From NCBI GenBank assembly GCA_033764095.1, contig JANRJF010000079.1:1-38610 (forward strand): a DNA stretch of 38,610 bases. Reading direction: 5' to 3'. The stretch comes from JBDTMT01 sp033764095 (GTDB lineage Bacteria > Desulfobacterota > Binatia > HRBIN30 > CADEER01). A program made the position numbers and the translations under genes. Below, piece by piece: positions 38,032-38,610 of the stretch. The number at the start of each line of letters is the position of its first letter. Positions within the stretch are counted from its first letter, which is position 1. A model generated the notes under the pieces. It was not told the origin of the DNA, searched no databases, and saw only the letters and a program-made list of their open reading frames with translations.

Positions 38032-38110
38032 ATGCGACGGATCTCACGGCCGACACGGACACGCAGTGCGCTGATCGGTCTGGGTCGGTGGAATCGGTGT
38101 GATCCGTGGC
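38032..38110. repeat. Degenerate inverted repeat with period-9 arms
   Basis: On the plus strand, words of nine repeat at 38034-38062 (GCGACGGAT, CTCACGGCC, GACACGGAC). On the minus strand, GCCACGGAT, CACACCGAT, TCCACCGAC and CCAGACCGA run from 38109 to 38074. Both arms follow the NCACGGANN skeleton but have diverged more than in the elements at 12352 and 14511. The element lies between two leftward genes, just upstream of the ankyrin lipoprotein start. Confidence 0.7.
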
Positions 38111-38169
38111 CTGCGCGGCGGATGCGGCGACGCGGCGGCGGGATCGTCCCGCCGCCGCGCGCACGACAC

Positions 38170-38610
38170 TCAGCCGTCGATCGCGTCGTTGATCAACGGC
38201 GCGACGATCTGCATGCCGGGGTCTTCGTTGTTGTAGTAGTTCTCCGGCTCGACCGAGCGCACCTGCTCGTTGTTGCCGATGAACCGGGTGAGGAAGCTCT
38301 CGAACGTGATGTTGCCGCTCGGGCACTTCCAGGTCTGGCCGATCGGGATCTCGTACCAGTACTTCTTGCGCACCGTCGGGCAGGAGTGCGCGCCGATGGC
38401 GGTGATGATCGAGGCGCAGTGGCTGTCGTTGATCGGCCGGTGCCAGGGCACGTGGTAGCTGTAGTTCGAGTAGGCCTTGATCTGGTTGATCAGGTTGGTC
38501 TGGTCGGCGCGCCACTTCTGCAGCACGCCGGCCTGGGTGATGCCCGGGTAGAAGCGCTCGTAGGAGAAGCGCGAGAAGTTGTAGTCGCTGGAGAAGCCGA
38601 CGTAGGCGAG
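38170..38610 (-). CDS. C-terminal part of an unidentified protein (runs off the window)
   Basis: The last 146 codons of a leftward gene whose start lies beyond the window. The visible chain begins LAYVGFSSDYNFSRFSYERF and includes KWRADQTNLINQIKAYSNYS, YHVPWHRPINDSHCASIITA and EPENYYNNEDPGMQIVAPL. It is rich in Tyr, Asn, Ser and Trp with three to four Cys, typical of a folded extracellular enzyme. A His-containing segment (HRPINDSHC) weakly recalls the catalytic-His region of pectin-acetylesterase/Notum-type hydrolases, but I cannot show this. The codon and residue usage are clearly coding. Only the C-terminus can be seen, so the function is open. Confidence 0.7.
   Translation of the reverse strand, partial: LAYVGFSSDYNFSRFSYERFYPGITQAGVLQKWRADQTNLINQIKAYSNYSYHVPWHRPINDSHCASIITAIGAHSCPTVRKKYWYEIPIGQTWKCPSGNITFESFLTRFIGNNEQVRSVEPENYYNNEDPGMQIVAPLINDAIDG

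Overview
The window is a very GC-rich (roughly 70%) chromosomal stretch from a diderm bacterium. An apolipoprotein N-acyltransferase, periplasmic BON proteins and many Sec signal peptides point to an outer membrane. A secreted protein with a 'CPGDCDGN...SIAELV' calcium-loop module, a crotonase, a phytanoyl-CoA-dioxygenase-like protein and the general style suggest an uncultured deltaproteobacteria-like lineage such as Candidatus Binatota. That placement is inference. No rRNA, tRNA, CRISPR array, transposase or phage gene is visible, and gene order looks like ordinary chromosome.

Layout. 0.1-3.8 kb: a siroheme nitrite/sulfite reductase with an overlapping partner gene, then a crotonase. 3.8-7.8 kb: an MFS transporter, arfB, a DUF3309 mini-protein, a lone receiver protein and a DUF1295 membrane enzyme. 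7.9-12.3 kb: class I fumarase, a secreted calcium-loop protein, an Xre/RES toxin-antitoxin pair, a cupin and a small proline/serine-rich secreted protein. 12.5-18.5 kb: a PhyH-like dioxygenase, a Gly/Pro-rich secreted protein, a SnoaL-like protein, a DOMON-like/NamZ (DUF1343) pair, a quinone-oxidoreductase-like enzyme and a secreted protein. 18.7-29 kb: small proteins, a hybrid histidine kinase, and a leftward group that looks like stress or envelope defence (BON proteins, a Rieske-tailed FAD oxidoreductase, DUF6496, isochorismatase-like, hemerythrin-like, a phospholipase D protein). 29.2-35.8 kb: a fused trehalose-6-phosphate synthase/phosphatase, then a three-gene signalling operon (PAS-PAS kinase, receiver, REC-GAF-GAF kinase) with no DNA-binding output. 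35.8-38.6 kb: lnt, an ankyrin lipoprotein and a truncated gene running off the end.

The most unusual signal is between the genes. At least six intergenic spaces are filled by long inverted repeats whose arms are themselves built from in-phase tandem words of 7, 8 or 9 bases. The 8- and 9-base versions share one skeleton, C-R-C-R-G-A. One element is nested inside another, one encodes the tail of the MFS transporter, and three fill the gap between convergent genes. A separate C-rich palindrome and a 272-bp inverted-repeat element add to this. I see no enzyme in the window that would move them.

A second pattern is a motif close to TTACAGGCGG lying about 80-120 bases upstream of six genes that mostly look stress- or envelope-related (DUF3309, a secreted protein, a BON protein, DUF6496, the phospholipase D protein and, as a palindromic variant, the trehalose gene). 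It could mark a shared alternative-sigma promoter or operator.
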